Origin: Opisthorchis felineus
Taxonomy: Eukaryota > Platyhelminthes > Trematoda > Opisthorchiida > Opisthorchiidae
Direction of reading: 5' to 3'
Assembly (NCBI GenBank): GCA_004794785.1
Contig: SJOL01008583.1
Location: 206,692-270,691 of the forward strand
DNA length: 64,000 nt
The notes beneath the pieces were generated by a model that saw only the letters and a list, made by a program, of their open reading frames with translations, was not told where the DNA came from and ran no database searches. The translations under genes were made by a program, and so were the position numbers. Below, piece after piece: positions 1 through 12,100 of the stretch; the stretch's first letter is position 1, and each line of letters starts with the position of its first letter.

Positions 1-62
1 CGTCTCTAGCACAAGATGAGAACAAACTTCCAAGCAAATCGTTACCCGAAATATAGGGGGTT

Positions 63-65
<3 letters not shown>

Positions 66-98
<33 letters not shown>
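66..98. repeat. (TA)n microsatellite
   Basis: An uninterrupted TA dinucleotide run of about 33 bases. It lies just upstream of a tRNA-derived SINE and has no visible coding content. Confidence 0.95.
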
Positions 99-100
<2 letters not shown>

Positions 101-157
101 GCTGTCCCTCTGAGACGAGGGTTCAAGACCTAAGTACTTGTCGAAGTGACCTCTTCA

Positions 158-340
158 TCGAGATGGCTCACTGGTTAGACCGCGGACCACTGACCGGAAG
201 GTCCGTGGTTGGAACCCGACCTATGCATCTCGACTTCTCCTGTCTAGGCTTTGCAACCTGGCAGTATCCCAGCCTTCGTGCTTCCTTCGGGCGGCATGGC
301 AGCTAGACACCGAAAGGCTGTTACAGCTGAACGATTTTTT
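158..340 (+). mobile_element. tRNA-derived SINE, copy 1
   Basis: The head resembles a tRNA: a box A-like TGGCTCACTGG is followed about 44 nt later by a damaged box B (GGTTGGAACCC). The body shared with the other copies follows (CTCGACTTC, CTGTCTAGGCTTTG, CAGTATCCCAGCC, GGCATGGCAGCTAG, GTTACAGCTGAACGATT), ending at a T run. The spacing is that of a tRNA gene, but the body and multiplicity make it a SINE rather than a functional tRNA. The mutated box B suggests an old copy. Confidence 0.8.
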
Positions 341-454
341 CTGCCCATCGGTTTCCGCTCATTTCTGATTGGGCACCCCGTGGCTACCCAGGAGCAGCTG
401 TAGCTGGTTCTGCTGAGGTTAGCATTGTTCCAAGCCACCGAACTGAAGCGTTTC

Positions 455-712
455 AACTTGAATGGTTGCCCGTTGATAGTCATCTCTGAACGGTTCGTTT
501 GGCAAATTCTGGGAATATCCCATAAGTGCGCCGATAATCACCGCTGGTTCCTCTTGTCTGCTTGCGCCTCAATAGACAGTAGCTCTGATACTCTCAGAGA
601 CAGCGTTTACTACGCTTTCAGTGCCTTGTTGAGGCGGACTGAGATATGAATGTAAGTACAAAATAATAATAGTAATAATGATAAAATAAAAATTTATAAA
701 TAAATAAATAGC
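455..712 (+). mobile_element. RTE-type LINE fragment, endonuclease piece with A/T-rich tail
   Basis: The + strand translation shows a decayed stretch of the RTE apurinic endonuclease. The segment ending in SSDTLRDSVYYAFSALLRR parallels better preserved copies near 29.8, 33.2 and 51.2 kb. It is followed by an A/T-rich stretch of AAT and AAATA units (about 655-712), like the simple-repeat end of a retroposed copy. There is no intact reading frame. Confidence 0.6.
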
Positions 713-879
713 CGTCTGTTGGTAGTATAGCGAGATTTGGGAATTTTGTCGAGATTTCGTCCTGGACGAAACCTGAGAAGTCGTTCCTCTAGGAACCCGT
801 CAACACGTGACCGCGTGATGTGGGTTCCGTGATTGAATGCTAAGCGGCGCTATATCTTTAGTGCGAGTTAATCACATTG

Positions 880-950
880 CTGATCAGCCGCTCGTAGCCG
901 AACGGTTAAGTGTTTAGGAGGTCGCGGGTTCGAGACTCTTCGGTGTTTCA
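880..950 (+). repeat. Second tRNA-like repeat, possible different SINE family
   Basis: TAGCCGAACGG at 895-905 resembles box A and GGTTCGAGACT at 927-937 resembles box B. The boxes start only 32 nt apart, against about 44 nt in the main SINE of this window. The surrounding sequence differs from the main SINE. It could be a fragment of another tRNA-derived family or chance, and a functional tRNA gene is unlikely. Confidence 0.35.
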
Positions 951-1067
951 TAAGATGCGCACCGCTGATAATCCCCAATACGGATGAAACAGCTGTACAG
1001 TGCTAGGATTTTCAGCATAGATTGGCTTCACTTACAGGATGAAGTCTCCACACAAAAATAATCGTCT

Positions 1068-1206
1068 ATCTATAACACCCTTTCGGTGCCTAGCTGCCAT
1101 GCCACCCGAAGGAAGCATGAAGGCTGAGGTACTACCAGGTTGCCCAGAACTAGACAGGGGTAACCGATCAGTAAATTACCGGTTTAACCACTGAGCCATC
1201 TCGAAC
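1068..1206 (-). mobile_element. tRNA-derived SINE, partial copy 2
   Basis: Read on the - strand this matches the SINE body and tail (GGTGCCTAGCTGCCATGCC and CTAGACAGGGG on the + strand). The end includes a reversed box A remnant (CCACTGAGCCATCTCG). The middle, including box B, is deleted. Confidence 0.75.
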
Positions 1207-1234
1207 TTGGATGTATGGGTGCACAAGTAAGGAG

Positions 1235-2210
1235 ATAGCATTGCTGAGACTCAATTGGTTGGTCGTCTTAGAGTCAAGACTCATGCGATGGCCCTTTGCA
1301 GTAATGTGTTGACCACAGACTGTTTGTGTGAAGTACTAACTAACTACAATCGAAGCCGCCTGGTCATATGGTTCTCCCCGCATACGAGCTAACCTATAAC
1401 AACGGTAAACCGCATCACCATTAGCTATAAACGGCGTGGGTCCACTACTGACTCTTGCTCGTTCCGGAGCACCTATGAGGATTCGCATTACCCGCTTGTT
1501 CCCTGCTGCCTCTCGTTGCACTTTTCAGGAGCGCGCAAGATGTTTGCTTGTCTCTTTCGGATAAGAAGTCTGATGTCGATTATTACTGGAAGATACTGTC
1601 CGCAACCCTGAAAGATGCTGGCGGCTCCGCTTGTTGGACATGGAACCAGCTTGACCTGACCACTGGGTCTTGAGCAACATTTCAAGCTCTGGCACGCATT
1701 TTTCTACGTCCCTCGTAGTGTGACAGATGAACTCATCGTACGAATCTCAAAGGCCAGGACTACTTTTTCCAGTTCATGTCATTTGCGGTATCAAGGGGGC
1801 ATGTCGCTGGGTATCAAATGACGTACATATTTGACTACATTTTGGGTTGTATTGTACGGCTGCTAGACCTGGCCACATCGGGCGGAGAATCTGGGACACC
1901 TTCAGGTCTTTGACCACCAATTCCTCAGAAATATAGCTGGAATCGTCTGGAACCAACGAATTTGCAATGAGGTTATCAGGATACGGGTTCTTAGTGAAGT
2001 AGGGTTCAGCGGCGTTCATGCTGTCAGTTTCTATCCATACTGACTGGGTGTTGGAGGCGTAGGCACCTCGCATATTTGTTGTAGGCCAGGCCCAGCCCCC
2101 CCCCTACCTTTTTCCATTATAAGACTTTATTCAAATATATCGGCATGGTTGTACGGCAGTGAGACACCAGTGTCCTCACCTGGTGTTGCTGCCGATGGTG
2201 ATGATGACGA
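1235..2210 (+). mobile_element. RTE-A LINE remnant: endonuclease, RT C-terminus and 3' UTR pieces
   Basis: Broken + strand frames contain three pieces of one LINE type in the right order. Endonuclease-like sequence occupies about 1240-1680. An RT C-terminal segment at about 1720-1870 (ISKARTTFSSSCHLR...) parallels 31.7 kb. A non-coding tail at about 2005-2210 shares GGCACCTC, CATGGTTGTACGG and the terminal GATGATG motifs with the tail at 36.56-36.80 kb. Many stops and a C-rich run at about 2096 show a dead copy with internal deletions. Confidence 0.6.
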
Positions 2211-2368
2211 CACTTAAGCGGTTCCAGTGGTGTTCTTGATGTCCCCTTTTAATGGGATTACCTAGATAAAGTTTGGGTGTCGTTGTGTGCTGGGCTGTTG
2301 TTGGGTGGAGTTCGCAAAGGAGTTGGGGTCGATTCCACTCATGACGTTTTACTCAGATATGAGCTCAA

Positions 2369-2550
2369 GATAGTTCACTGGTTATGGTGCGAACTTACGG
2401 ACCAGAAGGTCCGGGGTACGAACTCGACCCTGGCATCCCGACTGCCCCTGTCTAGGCTTGGACAGCCTGGAAGCATCTTGGCCCTCGTACTTCATTCTGG
2501 TGGTATGGCATTGAGGCACCGAAAGGGTGTTGCACCTTAACGGCTTGATT
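2369..2550 (+). mobile_element. tRNA-derived SINE, diverged copy 3
   Basis: The layout matches the other copies (GTTCACTGGTTAT, GACCAGAAGGTCC, CTGTCTAGGCTTGG, GGCACCGAAAGGGTGTT). It has many substitutions in both polymerase III boxes, so it is probably an old insertion. It lies upstream of the first recognised SOWAH-like exon. Confidence 0.7.
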
Positions 2551-2639
2551 GTTAGTCTGTTAGCCGAGCTTGTCTAGTAGAGTATAGGCCAACAACTAAG
2601 CAGCGCATCCTAGATCACCATATTCCTCAAAATCGTCAG

Positions 2640-3134
2640 CTGAACGACTGCTACTCAGGTATGATGCGCAGACGCGTTTATCTCATTGCTGCCGTAGGTT
2701 GTAACCACCTTGTTTTTTTTTCGCTTCCCCTAGAGATACGGGGTTTTTTCAATGTCTACACCCTTCCTTTTTCTTCCACATCATTTTTTGAATGTCAGTT
2801 GAGTACAACGATGATGATGCTAATTGCGAGTCACCAGCGATCATGCACGCCGAGGGAATGTGAACAGTGATGTTTAGAGCCATCAGTCGACCTAAGCAGA
2901 ATGATGTAGTGGTAGTCACCAACACCAATAATGCGCTTGCTTCATTCTTTGGTTCCCGAACGTTGCGTTGGAATACTACACTCTGGAAGCTTGCCATAAT
3001 GCCTTCGGGGGAGTATCCAATACTAAGTGCGTCCTTATTCCATTGCACCTGTCCCAGCTTTCAGGTGCACTATTTCTGAACTAGTCTTCTCAAACTAGGT
3101 CGGTCCTCACTATCGTTTCTGCCCTCTCTTTCAG
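2640..3134. other. Unassigned sequence upstream of first SOWAH-like exon
   Basis: No repeat or gene is recognised here. The last 25 bases form a pyrimidine-rich acceptor tract (CTGCCCTCTCTTTCAG). A first exon or promoter could lie here or further upstream, but nothing supports a specific call. Confidence 0.4.
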
Positions 3135-3198
3135 CATTCCAACTACCATGACACCACTTGACCAGCGAATCGCATCTGCGACCCATGATGAATATCTG
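3135..3198 (+). CDS. SOWAH-like gene, 5'-most recognised exon (candidate start ATG 3148)
   Basis: A pyrimidine-rich acceptor (CCTCTCTTTCAG) precedes the exon and the donor is CTG|GTACGT. The frame that joins the next exon in phase 0 reads (M)[16 protein letters not shown]. An ATG with good context (CTACCATGA) lies 13 nt after the acceptor, so translation may begin here. The upstream part of the mRNA would then come from an untranslated exon or from spliced-leader trans-splicing, which flatworms use. Alternatively the gene has further coding exons upstream. Confidence 0.6.
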
Positions 3199-6100
3199 GT
3201 ACGTGTATTAAACTGTTTTGAAAATATTCACCAGATTTCAAATATCATGAGTCGTTCTCAGGATAGTTGTTCGGTATCGGGCTAACACGAAACTCACATC
3301 GGTGGCCGAAGTATTGCCAGGTCAAAGCATTTGTTGTGGCCAGTCATTTGAGTTCACTATCCAATGTGATTCTAGGAGACTTTGAAATTAGTATCTTGCT
3401 TGCTTCCGTGGTATAATTCACGGCGAAGAGGCAAAACCGAGCTTCAAAAGGTGATGCTGTTTGGAGCGGATATAATCTACCACCCTGTTATCTATTGGTG
3501 ACACCAGTGGCTACTTCAGCGTTACCAAGTCGACCCCCAAGCTTTGTTCATATCGCGCCTTTGGCCCAGCCGAACTCCAGATAACTCAAGTGTCAAAGTG
3601 GAGCAACCAGTCGACCGACGCGTGGTCCGAATCCACCCTTGGTTTTTCGACCATTCATTTCTTTGCAATTAAGTGATACCTCAACCTTCGTACTCGCTTC
3701 GGACGTCATGGTGGTTGGGCGAGATGGCTCAAGTGGTTAGAGCGCGAATCTACTAACTGGAAGGTCCGTGGTTCGAACCCGACCTCTGCCTCTCGACTTC
3801 CCCTGTCTAGGCTTTGCAACCTGTCAGTATCCCAGCCCTCGTGCTTCCTTTGGTTGGCATGGCAGCTGGGCGCCGAAAGGGCGTTACAGCTGAACGATTG
3901 TCTATTATCTGATTATCTTATCATGGTGGTTGTGTATCGCAACTGTACCGCGGTCAGATGATTTTGGCCCATGAGTTGGTTGCTCTGGTGTCCTGTTCAT
4001 CGTTGTGGCCGATAAGGTCCGTTCACAGGACAAACCTAATACATTAGCTATGTAATCATCATGTGACTTGTTTTCCACGTAAGTGTCAGCATCTTAGCAT
4101 CCCCTTCGTGGTACTTCCTCAACGCTTCACAGATCAAAGATGCACACAATGAGTTTCGTAGATGTTTCGTTTACTTGCCTATATTGGAATCCATGAAACG
4201 CTGAGACCACCATAGACTTATCCGTTTGGTTTAAACTTAGCTTGGTTGATATAAATTCGACTCTCACCCGGGATGCTTCCCTAGCTTGAGTTGTTCACAT
4301 TTATTTGGACCTTTTGAAAGCTTACTATCCTTAGGGGCAATTTTCGTCCTTCCAGGAGCTGACAGGATGGACCGCAATTGTCTAATCAGACGGGGAAGCT
4401 GAACGGTTGAAGCTTACCGTGCGTATGAGGGATGGACTGATGGTCCAGACCACTCCTACACCAAGGCACACTGACATGATTAGCTATTATTGACCACAGG
4501 TAACATTGGCCTATGGGGCGGTGGTTACAGAAAGTTACCTGTGAAACCGTTGTAGACTCAGCACTCAAGGCAGACCACCTGCCCACCTACCGGTTACAAC
4601 CCTATGGTGTCCTCTGTGGGTTGACTGTTATCCTGTAGTACTACTAAAGTAACTCCGGATCACACCTTTACGCCTACAGCGGTAAGTCTAGGTTTATTTG
4701 TTTAGGTTTGCGGAACTTGTTTTGTTTCTCGACCTTTCGCCGGTAGAGCGCTGTGTCCGTTAACAAAAATTATTCTAGGCGACCGACGCCAGCCCAACCG
4801 TATTAGTGGCAAATCCAGCTATCTACATTGTCTGGTACGAGGGTGTCCCCCTACTTTGAACGCTTCATAGCTCCGTGGAACTGATGAACACTGCCTCTTA
4901 CGGTCACTCTTCACGCCTCTGTTCTGTGCCTCAGCTTCCTAGCTTTCTAGTCTGCACCTTTCAGACACTTGAAGGTATCCAGGTTGCGTTATTTCTATTT
5001 TCCAAGTTCGTATAACTTAGCATCCAGTTTACTATTCAGAAGTGAAGGTTCCAACCTTGTCTACCCATCGTTCCGTTTTTGTTTTACATAACTTTGTTTA
5101 TTCTAGCACTTCCCTGCCCAGGAAACATCCACTTCATCACAGAAGTTGACGGGTGTACAGCAACAGACAACACGCAGAATTCACACGTTAACGGATAGAA
5201 TGACAAGCGACAGTGATGTATGTGACAATGATGAGTATATTACCAGTTGATCAATTGCATTTACGGCCTCATCGTCCTTGCCCAGTGGTGACACAAGGAT
5301 GGTTTTTGCAACAAAAACAACTGCAAAACCTTGTGGAAAGCACGATGTCTAATTTGGTGTACTGGAATGATTTATTGGCACCCTATTGAGTGATTCTGCT
5401 CATCTGGTACCCCCTCAAGAATGAAAAAACTCATACATGGTCGATATCGCTATCTTTAAAGACATGATTTGAAGTGCCTGGAGATCCCGTTTCAACAAGC
5501 ATGTCCCAACCACTCAGGGTAGTCGTGCAATAATTTAGCCTTCACTCAGCCGGTGCGCGCTCGGCAGAGAGACTCGGTATCTGACAAGTTTTCAGCCCGG
5601 CTGGTGCAGAGTATCTACGGTGGGCACTGCAGTTGAAGGCTGACGGCAGCCAAATGTTATCAGTCTGATATGGTTATATATATATGATGTATATTATATA
5701 TTATGTATATATACTTCCTCTATGGTGCTCTCAAAATCAAATTCGTCCGGTTGATTTATGCCACTGTCATTTATTTCTCTTGTTCTAGGTGTCTTCAACT
5801 CAGAAGAAGTGGTGGGTGGCATCCATCAAATGCGACGAGGCAGCCATGACTCAGCTTCTCAAAGAGACTCCTAATCTGGCTCACTGGCAGGTAGAAACTT
5901 AATTATTTCATGCTTGCTTGATAGGGAAACTTGATTAGAGAGACAACAGATATCACCATTTTTCTGACACTTTCTCATCCTGGATACCTGATGGACAAGG
6001 TTATGCTGTTCGAAGTAGAATATTCTCTCTTGGGGTGGTTCTTACATTTCTACTGTACAGCGCTAGCGCGCTTAAGTCCCTGAGTTGACGTATGCCGTAT

Positions 6101-9100
6101 ACTGTCCATTCCTAGCTTGATCTTGGTCGGGAAGTATGATCGATGAATTATTTACAGTGTTTCGCTAAGTTTATCATGTTTATGGGGTTAAATCCGTCTG
6201 GCTTGGGAGCCATTCAGCCTACAGCATTTCTTGATTCCTCGAAGACTTCGAATTTATCACTTTGGATATATCTTCTGTAACATACGATTGTGAAATGCAG
6301 TAGGATCTATTCAGAGAGGTCTAGTAAACAATCGGTGGATTTAGTGTCAAAAGCGAAACGTTGCCAAGCAATAAATCCACCGATTGTTTACCAAACCTCT
6401 GGAACGATGACTATCCAATCGGTTCCAAACATTTCCCAATGGTCTGTAGGACCTAATTCAGTACGGTCCAGTTATTCAGCCGGGGGCGAGATGGCTCGGT
6501 GGTTAGAGCGCGAATTCACTGACCGGAAGGTCCGTGATTCGAACCCGACCTCTGCCTCTCGACTTCCCCTGTTTAGGCCTGGGCAACCTGTCAGTACCCC
6601 AGCCATCGTGCTTTCTTCGGGTGGCATGGCAGCTAGGCACCGAAAGAGTGTTACAGCTAAACGATTATTATTATTTTTTTTACTTCTCAGGGCTCTCGTA
6701 GTTCGTTGTCAGACTGTTGACTGACTACCGGTTTGGGTCTTTTCCATTGTTCCTACTGAAACTAAGATACAGATGGCCCTCTGACGAGGGAAGCACGTGT
6801 CATGTTTAGCGTAACCTGCGGAGTTCATCTGTTGTCTGCGGGATCGCTCTTTCGATTTGAGTGATGGTTTCATCTCTTCACAGCCAACCAAAACTTGTAA
6901 AATTGTTCAGGTGGTTGAATTTATCTGCCACGTCGATTGGCTGATCCGCAAGCGTTGGGTTCGGGTCTGATCCCACACAGTCCTACAAGAACACCTTGCT
7001 GCTTATGAGTGAAACGCGTGCCAAGCAATGTGGTCCAATTAGTTAGTTAGCTAAATTTCCTCGCTTTTCTGAGGTACCTTTTCCAGAAAGAGCACCGTCT
7101 TCAGTATATTTAATGTCTGAGCGAACAACCAGCACCATTGTAATACCCAAGCTGTTATGGGACGTAAACTGAAAGTCGGGTATCGTATCAATAACAAAAT
7201 GAAAAATGATGGAAGTATGTCTTGCCACACACCATCAAATGCGGTGACAGCTCGATGAAGATCCATACTTTCGGATGGAAATTGACATACCGTGCCTTCG
7301 GAACACACCGAAATATGTGGAACAACTGTGTTCGACTGTGTCAGAGGCAGTCTTCAGGTCAAGCAGAACCGCCAGTGTTGGCTAATAGTTACAGAGTCGG
7401 ATCATAGTTAGCTCCCCGTCTATAATTCTTGTCTTCAGTTCCATCCACATTGATTTAGCTTAGCACGTTCTCCAAGAGGATCGTAAAAGGTTAAAAATAT
7501 CCAGTTGTTAGATTTCCTTACAAACTTCGCATGGATTGAAACGAGAAATCACTTCATGCCATTGTTAGCCGTTGGAAGCTCTAGCAGGACCGTGCATCCC
7601 CCTCCATCTTAAAGATCATTTTTGTTCCGATTGCTTGGTAGCACTTGTAAGTCAAGAATTTGGGTGCTGCCGTAATTTCGAATCAAGAACAGTGGGTCGG
7701 TTAACATAGGAGAAGTCGTCTGCCCTCTGACCTACCAGACAGGCATTTGAAAAAGTGAACCATTCTGAGTTTTGGGTATCCATGGGTATTTGGCCGTCAC
7801 CTTGTTTGCTTAACCGGACCTTGTAGCGATGTTGGAAATAAACACCGCTATCTTATATTCGGCGCACCCGCGCCGAAATTAGAGGTCTCCTCATTGTACG
7901 AAATGAGTGAATTAGCAATACCCACTCTGATACCTACTTCTCGACGCCTGACTACCCAATATTGCCACTCGTTATCATCAATAGGCAGGAGGATAGGATA
8001 TTTGACGGTGTAATGGTTCTCGTCCATCAAGCTGGTTTTTATCTGTCATGTGAAGGAGTTGGATTGACAAATTTAGATCCTCGATGTTCACCCGATTAAG
8101 AACCGCCAGCGGTATACCGGCAGAGCAAGTTTACAACGGTGCAGGCCCCCTGATCGCAATATGGATTTGAGGACTGTTGTGAGACGGGAATATGGAATTG
8201 TCTGGAAAAATGTCATCCATAGCCATTAAAGCTACAATAAATTGAAGGACAGCTTTTATAGCGAAATGGTCGGGAATATCAGCAAAATCCCTCCCAACGA
8301 GACGGTGTCATGGTATGATCGTACAGTTTCCCGCGTCCACTGTTCTTTTTAACGTTTCTGTCCCAGCTGATAAAAATAATATTCTTGCAAATTTTGTACC
8401 TAACTCATGGCGAAATCGGTTACCTGTTGCCTAAAACCACTCAGTTCCACCCATGGGAGGTTGGACTTTGAGGGGGAAAATGGATCGTTCCATAATTTTG
8501 TCGCGAATTATATACCCTCGATAGGTATCATACGTCAAATCTCCCTTGTCACTTTTTCTTCCCCTTTCGGTAAATTCACAGAATTACATTGATGGAGTAA
8601 GTATTACGTTTCCTAGCCAGAGTCGCTTTTGTCTTCTCAGGGTTTCTCGCCTACTTTTACTGCAGGCCGTCGTTTCATTAAGCAGGGTTCAAAACATCTG
8701 GTTTCGCTTTGATTGAACGCGGGTGTATTTACCTGTGATTATTGTGTTCGGTGCTTTGTACTAGTTTATTGTGTGCCATCATCAGCGTATAGTTCACGTG
8801 ATTTTTTGGCTGCGCTGCACACCTGGGTTCATTTTTCGTTAGGTATGTGGCAGGACCGCAAGGTCGGGAGTTGTAGCAACTTACATTCAGGGCGACTTGT
8901 TCAGCTCCTTGGGTTAGACAGGGATGCGCTGTTTCTGTGTCTCATATGGAAAAAACAAATACGGAAATAAAAATAAGACGAAACGGGCGCTCGAATGCTG
9001 ATGTATTTGGTTTATGACGATATTCTTCTATTCTTCTTCTTCTATTATGCACAATGACATTTTTCACCCATTGGACCATAAATAACAGAGTACGGATATT

Positions 9101-12100
9101 CAGGTCTTACTACTTTTTTTGTCAATACGAGATCTTATCTCAGTCTTTTATCTTGGACCGTCCGTTAGTTGATTGCCGTGCAAGAAACTGTTTGAGCTCA
9201 AGTTTGTACATCTAAACGATGCCATAGGTAGACAGTTCATTGTTATTAACTATGTGAATGAGCAGAACTATCTCAGTGGAGGTAGCCAGCGGTTCGCAGT
9301 AAGTAACTCTTCGTGCTCCTGCTTTGATGATTTTATGTTTGGTGTCGTACTAAATCATCTTTGTGTAGAAAGCACTTCCAGTATACACTCTACCCTTGAC
9401 AGTCAAACTGATGTCAGGTCGGCGCCACAATGTCGGAGGTTGGCGACCGCTACCCTGGCCTTCGCGATTCGGGAATTGATTTCATTCATCTGCCGTTCAG
9501 ATAGACGAACTTACCTACCGAATCAATCGGTTCGTCTGCAAACATAAGGTTTGTGTTTTATGGCACCTAGTCTTACGGTAGCACTTTACACTTTTCAGGT
9601 GTACAGCGCATGCCGTACTGTGCAGGAGGATTATTTATAGATTATTTGTAATAGCCTGCAGTTATAAGATGTCTGACCCAAGGTGAACGATACAGTCAGC
9701 GTGCTCTTTTTTCTGTGAACGAAGGCCCATGAAGTATTTCGATCCATGGGGTGCTGAGGGCAGACGGTGGAGATTCAAACCGCACATTGATTACGAAGTT
9801 GAGGTGGAAGGCTGCAAGGTGACCTTATCTGGAACCACTGGTTGTGATGAACTTAGTATGGATTTCACCGTAGGCACGCCTGTGTCCACGGAAGAAACCA
9901 TATAGAGCTTTTGAAAAAGAAGGATTTATATTTGTCGCTGGACATTGCCGTAGTGTCTGATGATCAACGGAGTCAAAAGCAACTTTAAGTGTGAGAAAAA
10001 ACGGTAACTGCTGGTTGCCGCAGGGAAGACCGCAGTCCCAACATTTGATACGAAGTGGAGATATGATTGATGCAACCCCGACCAGGTCGAAGCCCTGCTT
10101 GATTTTCCCGAATCTGACCCTCCTGATGATAGATCAACGTATGTAGGATAACACCAGAGAGCATCTCTGGAACCACTTCTGGCACGCTGATGCCTCGGTG
10201 GTTTCCACGTGACGCCCGTGTGCTCTCCTGAATATGGGAATCATAGTCGAGGAGCATAAACCGACACAACAAACAAACACCGTTTACCACGTCGAGATGC
10301 CTTGACCCTGATTGAACTAGTCAATCTAAACAAGCAGAGACGACTGTTTACTGTAATCTAGTCCAGTAAGGCGTATTCAGCCCTGGGACTAACCGTAACT
10401 CCAACGCCGAACATAGCACGAGCCATTGGGTCAGGATTACCGGACGATAGGAGAAGAAAGTGCGAGAGTTCTAGATTTATTCCGAGCTGTTTGAGGTATA
10501 TGACTGAACTGTGGTCTTCTATACTTGTTCCGGAGGCGCATCGTGTGTTGATCGAAAGAGAGAACAAGAGAGCAAGAGCTACCTGTCACCCAATTGGATA
10601 CAATACGGACGTTGAAGCCACTATGTGCAGCAGATCCCTTGGATTTAATAGGGGTTTATTTTGATTCGTTTTGCCGGGCGGAAGCTTAGGTTATGTAAGT
10701 GACAGCTGAGTGAATTAGAATGTCCTGGTTAATGGGCGTGTGAGGAGCGGTCGGTGAATGAAGAGCTGTAATGGCGAATGACACATCCCGGTTACCCAGG
10801 TCGAGGAAGAGAGAGTGGTTGAGATACCCATCTTGAGCCGTTGACTCAGAAATCTGACCCATAAGGCAGTGGGATGCTGTAGGGTTTTGTTCGGGGACCA
10901 TCTCCTAACTTCTGACTCAAAAGTCCGAACTACGGGGCAGCGGTCTTTAGGGTTTCCTAGATGGACTCTCCTGGGAGCCAATGACTTGACAGTCTGACCT
11001 AATTAGCTGCAGGAGGTGGCCTGTCCCGAGAGCGCCAGTGTTTGCCCCTTAGTGCTGCTACGCACAGAAGATGCTTTTCAGCTGTCTCGGACTCATGGCA
11101 AGGTTTGTGTTTTTCGATCGTGTTGGCTAATTCGCTCAACCGTTGGGCGACACTTTAGACACTTTTTACAGCCGACCATTTCTGTCCCGTCATTTATCGG
11201 GGATAGTAGCATCGTTGGTTCCTTAAACATGGAAATACCGATCGTTTATGCGAAACGCTAGAAATACTTGTTTTTCAGCGAACGGTGCTACTTTCACGCC
11301 AGACTGCCTCGTAATGTGATTTCTCACAGTAAGTAGACTTCCAGTTCTGCATCAGACTGCTCCACATAGGATTTCCCGACACGTTTCTCCTCGTAGGACT
11401 GAATTTCAGCCTTTGTATCCCGCAGGATCATTGGAGCGCTGAAGCTCGACACAAGGACAAGACGAAAGTTTTATGTTTGGAGTTACCTATGGACTATAGT
11501 GATAGATTAATTCCACATTTATCATAACCTTGCTCATTATTAGTTCTTTTTGGGGGTGATGCGGGGCCTCAGCTTGCTGTTTCGGTGTTCGGGAACAGAT
11601 TTCACTCAGTCTCTTATTTTTTTACTTCCCTTTTTGTTTCCATTTGAACATTTTGGATCAGAACGTGAGTTTTCCTCTACTCTATGGTATATATCCGATG
11701 TTCTCTTTGAAATAGATCACTTATTCTAGAAAACCACACTGAGATGAGGATGAAATTTTACTGAACAAAGTCAATAACTGAACGAGTTTCATTCAATAAT
11801 ACAGCACATCTCTTACACACCTGAGGAAACAAGCCGGTTGAGATGGCAACTTTAACAGCAACTCCCATAGAGGGAACAGCCTCTCCGGAATCGAAAAGGG
11901 GACACCAGAAAGGATACACCAAATGCATGGAACCAAATTCACTATTTGGTACATTGCTAATCAGCTATTGTGGCACGTCGATAAACTTGAATTGACTTGA
12001 GTTAGCTGATAATTCAGCTCGAAAAGTGTTCACAAGGTCATATGTTGGAACACAGTGGAGCTAAGGAGACAGGAAGCAGTACATGGCAAATCAGTATTCC

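Larger units (their letters stand above)
3199..5788. other. Intron of SOWAH-like gene
   Basis: It holds one SINE copy at 3715-3902 and an AT-rich stretch near 5672-5712. The remaining 2.3 kb show no recognisable gene or repeat on either strand. Short frames such as 4386-4586 are unsupported. Confidence 0.5.

Noticed and set aside
158..6668. Functional tRNA genes at the TGGCTCAGTGG / GGTTCGAACCC sites
   Set aside because: The tRNA-like head continues into a shared body of about 110 bp in at least six copies, and several boxes are mutated. This is a SINE family.
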